A stretch of DNA of 64,000 bases from Streptomyces ortus (GTDB lineage Bacteria; Actinomycetota; Actinomycetes; Streptomycetales; Streptomycetaceae). The stretch covers positions 3,440,118-3,504,117 of the forward strand of contig NZ_JAIFZO010000002.1 in the NCBI RefSeq assembly GCF_026341275.1, written 5' to 3'. The notes under the pieces are model-generated. The model saw only the letters and a list, made by a program, of their open reading frames with translations. It made no database searches and was not told the origin of the DNA. Below are positions 62,661 through 64,000 of this stretch, piece by piece (the stretch's first letter is position 1; each line of letters begins with the position of its first letter). The translations under genes and the position numbers were made by a program.

Positions 62661-63502
62661 TACGCCTGCTGTGCTGCCACCGAGCGCAGCAGGCCCTCCA
62701 GGTCTCGCTCTCCCCCTACGGTCTGCGCGCCCCGACGCGTGGCGCCCGCCATCAACTGCCGCGCGGCCGGGCGTTCCACCAGCTCCGCCCAGGCCAGGTG
62801 CTCGGTGCGGAAGCCGGCCGCGTGGTCCTGCGGCGGCAGGGCGCGTTTGGCCGCCGTGACCACCCCGTCGGCCAGGGCGGCGATCCGGTGCGCGACCTGG
62901 TGCACGAACGCGTCGAGGTCGGCGGCGGGGACGGCCCGGTTGATCCACCCGTAGGCGGCGGCCGTGGTGGCGTCGATGCGTTCACCGGTCAGGACGAGCT
63001 CGAGGGCGCGGTTGCGGCCGACCTTTTCGAGCAGGTACTGGGTGGCGCCGCCGCCGGGTGTGATCCCCATGAGGGCCTCGATCTGGCCCAGGCCGGCGGT
63101 CTCGGTGGCGGCGAAGGCCAAGTCCGCGGCGGCGACGAACTCCGCGCCCCCGCCGCGCGCCGTCCCCGCGAGTTTGACGACGGTCACCTGGGGCTGGGTC
63201 CGCAGGAGTTCGCTGACGGACTGGAACACGTTGAGCCCGGCGGGGGCCGAGGCCGCGAGGTCGGCGAACACGTCCGCCTGCGCGAGGATGTCCATGTCGA
63301 CGTGCGCGATGAGGAACTCCGGGATCCCGCTCTGGACGACGATCACCTTCACCGTCGTCTCGGAGCGCAGGCCGGTGAGCAGGTCCCGCAGCTCGCGCAT
63401 CATGGTCGCGCTCAGCGCGTTCACGGGCGGGTTGTCCAGAGTGATGGTGAGGACGCCGCCGTCCAGGTCGGTGTGCAGGGTGCTGAACCCGTCGAGTGGC
63501 AT
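62660..63502 (-). CDS. Enoyl-CoA hydratase/isomerase family protein
   Basis: 280 aa. Crotonase fold: LTITLDNPPVNALSATMMRELRDLL, IAHVDMDILAQ in the place of the HA-GAD oxyanion stretch, KLAGTARGGGAEFVAAADLAFAAT for the second backbone-NH loop (GGG-AEF), and ALMGITPGGGATQYLLEKVGRNRALELVLTGERIDA. The acid at the second catalytic position is not clear. Likely substrate: a 2,3-enoyl-CoA or a related CoA ester. ATG 63502, weak ribosome site; divergent from an HxlR gene. Confidence 0.85.
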   Translation of the reverse strand: MPLDGFSTLHTDLDGGVLTITLDNPPVNALSATMMRELRDLLTGLRSETTVKVIVVQSGIPEFLIAHVDMDILAQADVFADLAASAPAGLNVFQSVSELLRTQPQVTVVKLAGTARGGGAEFVAAADLAFAATETAGLGQIEALMGITPGGGATQYLLEKVGRNRALELVLTGERIDATTAAAYGWINRAVPAADLDAFVHQVAHRIAALADGVVTAAKRALPPQDHAAGFRTEHLAWAELVERPAARQLMAGATRRGAQTVGGERDLEGLLRSVAAQQA

Positions 63503-63529
63503 GGTTACGAATCCGTTCTGAGCTGGGTC

Positions 63530-63546
63530 GGTATCTCTTGCATACC
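63530..63546. promoter_or_regulatory. Palindrome between hydratase and HxlR genes
   Basis: GGTAT (63530-63534), 7 bp, ATACC (63542-63546): an exact dyad in the 116-bp shared promoter, 27 bp from the hydratase start and 72 bp from the regulator start. Confidence 0.6.
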
Positions 63547-63618
63547 TAGATTCGGTGGCGGGCCTACAGTGGTCAAGAACGCACTTCGCAGTCACCAGGG
63601 ATCCTTGAGGACACCGCC

Positions 63619-64000
63619 ATGCCGACCCCCGCGCACCACGTCGACCCCTTCGCCGCCGACCCCGAGTTCGTCTTCGCGCCCGACTGCCCCAGCCGTCCCG
63701 TCCTCGATCAGATCGCCGACAAGTGGTCGATGATGGCGATGGCCGTGCTGGTGCGTCCGACCCGGTTCAACGAGATCAAACGGCGGCTCGACGGAGTGAC
63801 GCAGCGCGTGCTGACCCAGACGTTGCGCCGACTCGAACGCAACGGGATGGTTCGGCGGACGGTCCTTCCGACGTCACCGGTGGGCGTGGAGTACTCACTG
63901 ACCCCGCTCGGCGAGTCGCTGCGCGAACCATTCCTGCACCTCTACGCCTGGACCGTCGAGCACAGTGCCCAAGTCCGCACCAGCCAGGCCGAGTTCGACG
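63619..64000 (+). CDS. HxlR-family regulator (3' end cut by window)
   Basis: At least 127 aa. PDCPSRPVLDQIADKWSMMAMAVLVRPTRFNEIKRRLDGVTQRVLTQTLRRLERNG is the HxlR DNA-binding core, followed by the wing VRRTVLPTSPVGVEYSLTPLG. The CPSRPVLDQI Cys matches the redox-sensing position of the family. The frame is open to the window end, so only a few residues are missing. Divergent from the hydratase, which it probably represses. Confidence 0.9.
   Translation, partial: MPTPAHHVDPFAADPEFVFAPDCPSRPVLDQIADKWSMMAMAVLVRPTRFNEIKRRLDGVTQRVLTQTLRRLERNGMVRRTVLPTSPVGVEYSLTPLGESLREPFLHLYAWTVEHSAQVRTSQAEFD

Overview
The window is high-GC DNA (third codon positions mostly G or C, many GTG and several TTG starts) from an actinobacterium, almost certainly Streptomyces. 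Supporting features are the secreted CBM13-GH62 arabinofuranosidase, the Tat-exported F5/8C (discoidin) protein, MmyB-type HTH regulators, DUF574 methyltransferase debris, a DUF6131 peptide and the large number of one-gene regulator/oxidoreductase pairs. Gene remnants, a broken IS5-type transposase and short metabolic cassettes point to an accessory part of the chromosome. I saw no tRNA, rRNA, CRISPR array, complete insertion sequence or replication origin.

Layout. 1-5.6 kb: end of a PP2C/SpoIIE-type phosphatase, a MarR regulator, a MacB/FtsX-type ABC exporter pair and a DUF1905 scrap. 5.7-15.6 kb: IclR regulator and MFS permease, then a divergent seven-gene catabolic operon in which most genes overlap or nearly touch: DUF6282 amidohydrolase-like, cupin, HpcH/HpaI aldolase, BKACE (beta-keto acid cleavage), SDR, iron alcohol dehydrogenase, aldehyde dehydrogenase. 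I cannot match this gene set to a pathway I know. 15.7-21 kb: three reductase/regulator modules. 21-25.4 kb: a secreted protein, a leader ORF followed by a terminator-like hairpin, an MFS drug exporter and an FBP-domain (FusB-like, EF-G-binding) protein, then a secreted I36-type inhibitor. 25.6-26.7 kb: deletion scar between two truncated genes. 26.7-35 kb: aldo-keto reductase, SDR, hydrolase and regulator modules with well-formed operators. 35-39 kb: decayed region (methyltransferase, branched-chain amino acid ABC transporter and IS5 debris) around an intact FAD oxidoreductase and an HTH regulator. 39.5-41 kb: racemase and DinB protein. 41.2-48.1 kb: aromatic-ester cassette of tannase/feruloyl esterase, MHS permease, PucR-type regulator and acyl-CoA ligase. 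48.4-49.8 kb: Ohr/OsmC peroxidase and TetR regulator sharing a GAACGTTC operator. 50-55 kb: ECF sigma operon and a large Tat-exported discoidin protein behind a LacI-type operator. 55-60.7 kb: SDRs, a frameshifted HTH regulator, an MFS permease and an AraC regulator. 61-62.6 kb: GH62 arabinofuranosidase. 62.6-64 kb: enoyl-CoA hydratase and a divergent HxlR regulator cut by the window end.

How the genes work together. The recurring unit is an oxidoreductase beside its own repressor, with a palindrome in the shared promoter (16.7, 17.7, 27.9, 30.4, 34.4 and 63.5 kb). Eight SDRs and two aldo-keto reductases look intact and at least three more are remnants. The most interesting systems are the BKACE/aldolase operon with its IclR regulator and GAAC/GTTC half-sites, and the leader-ORF/MFS/FBP cassette, which looks like a ribosome-sensing resistance unit.
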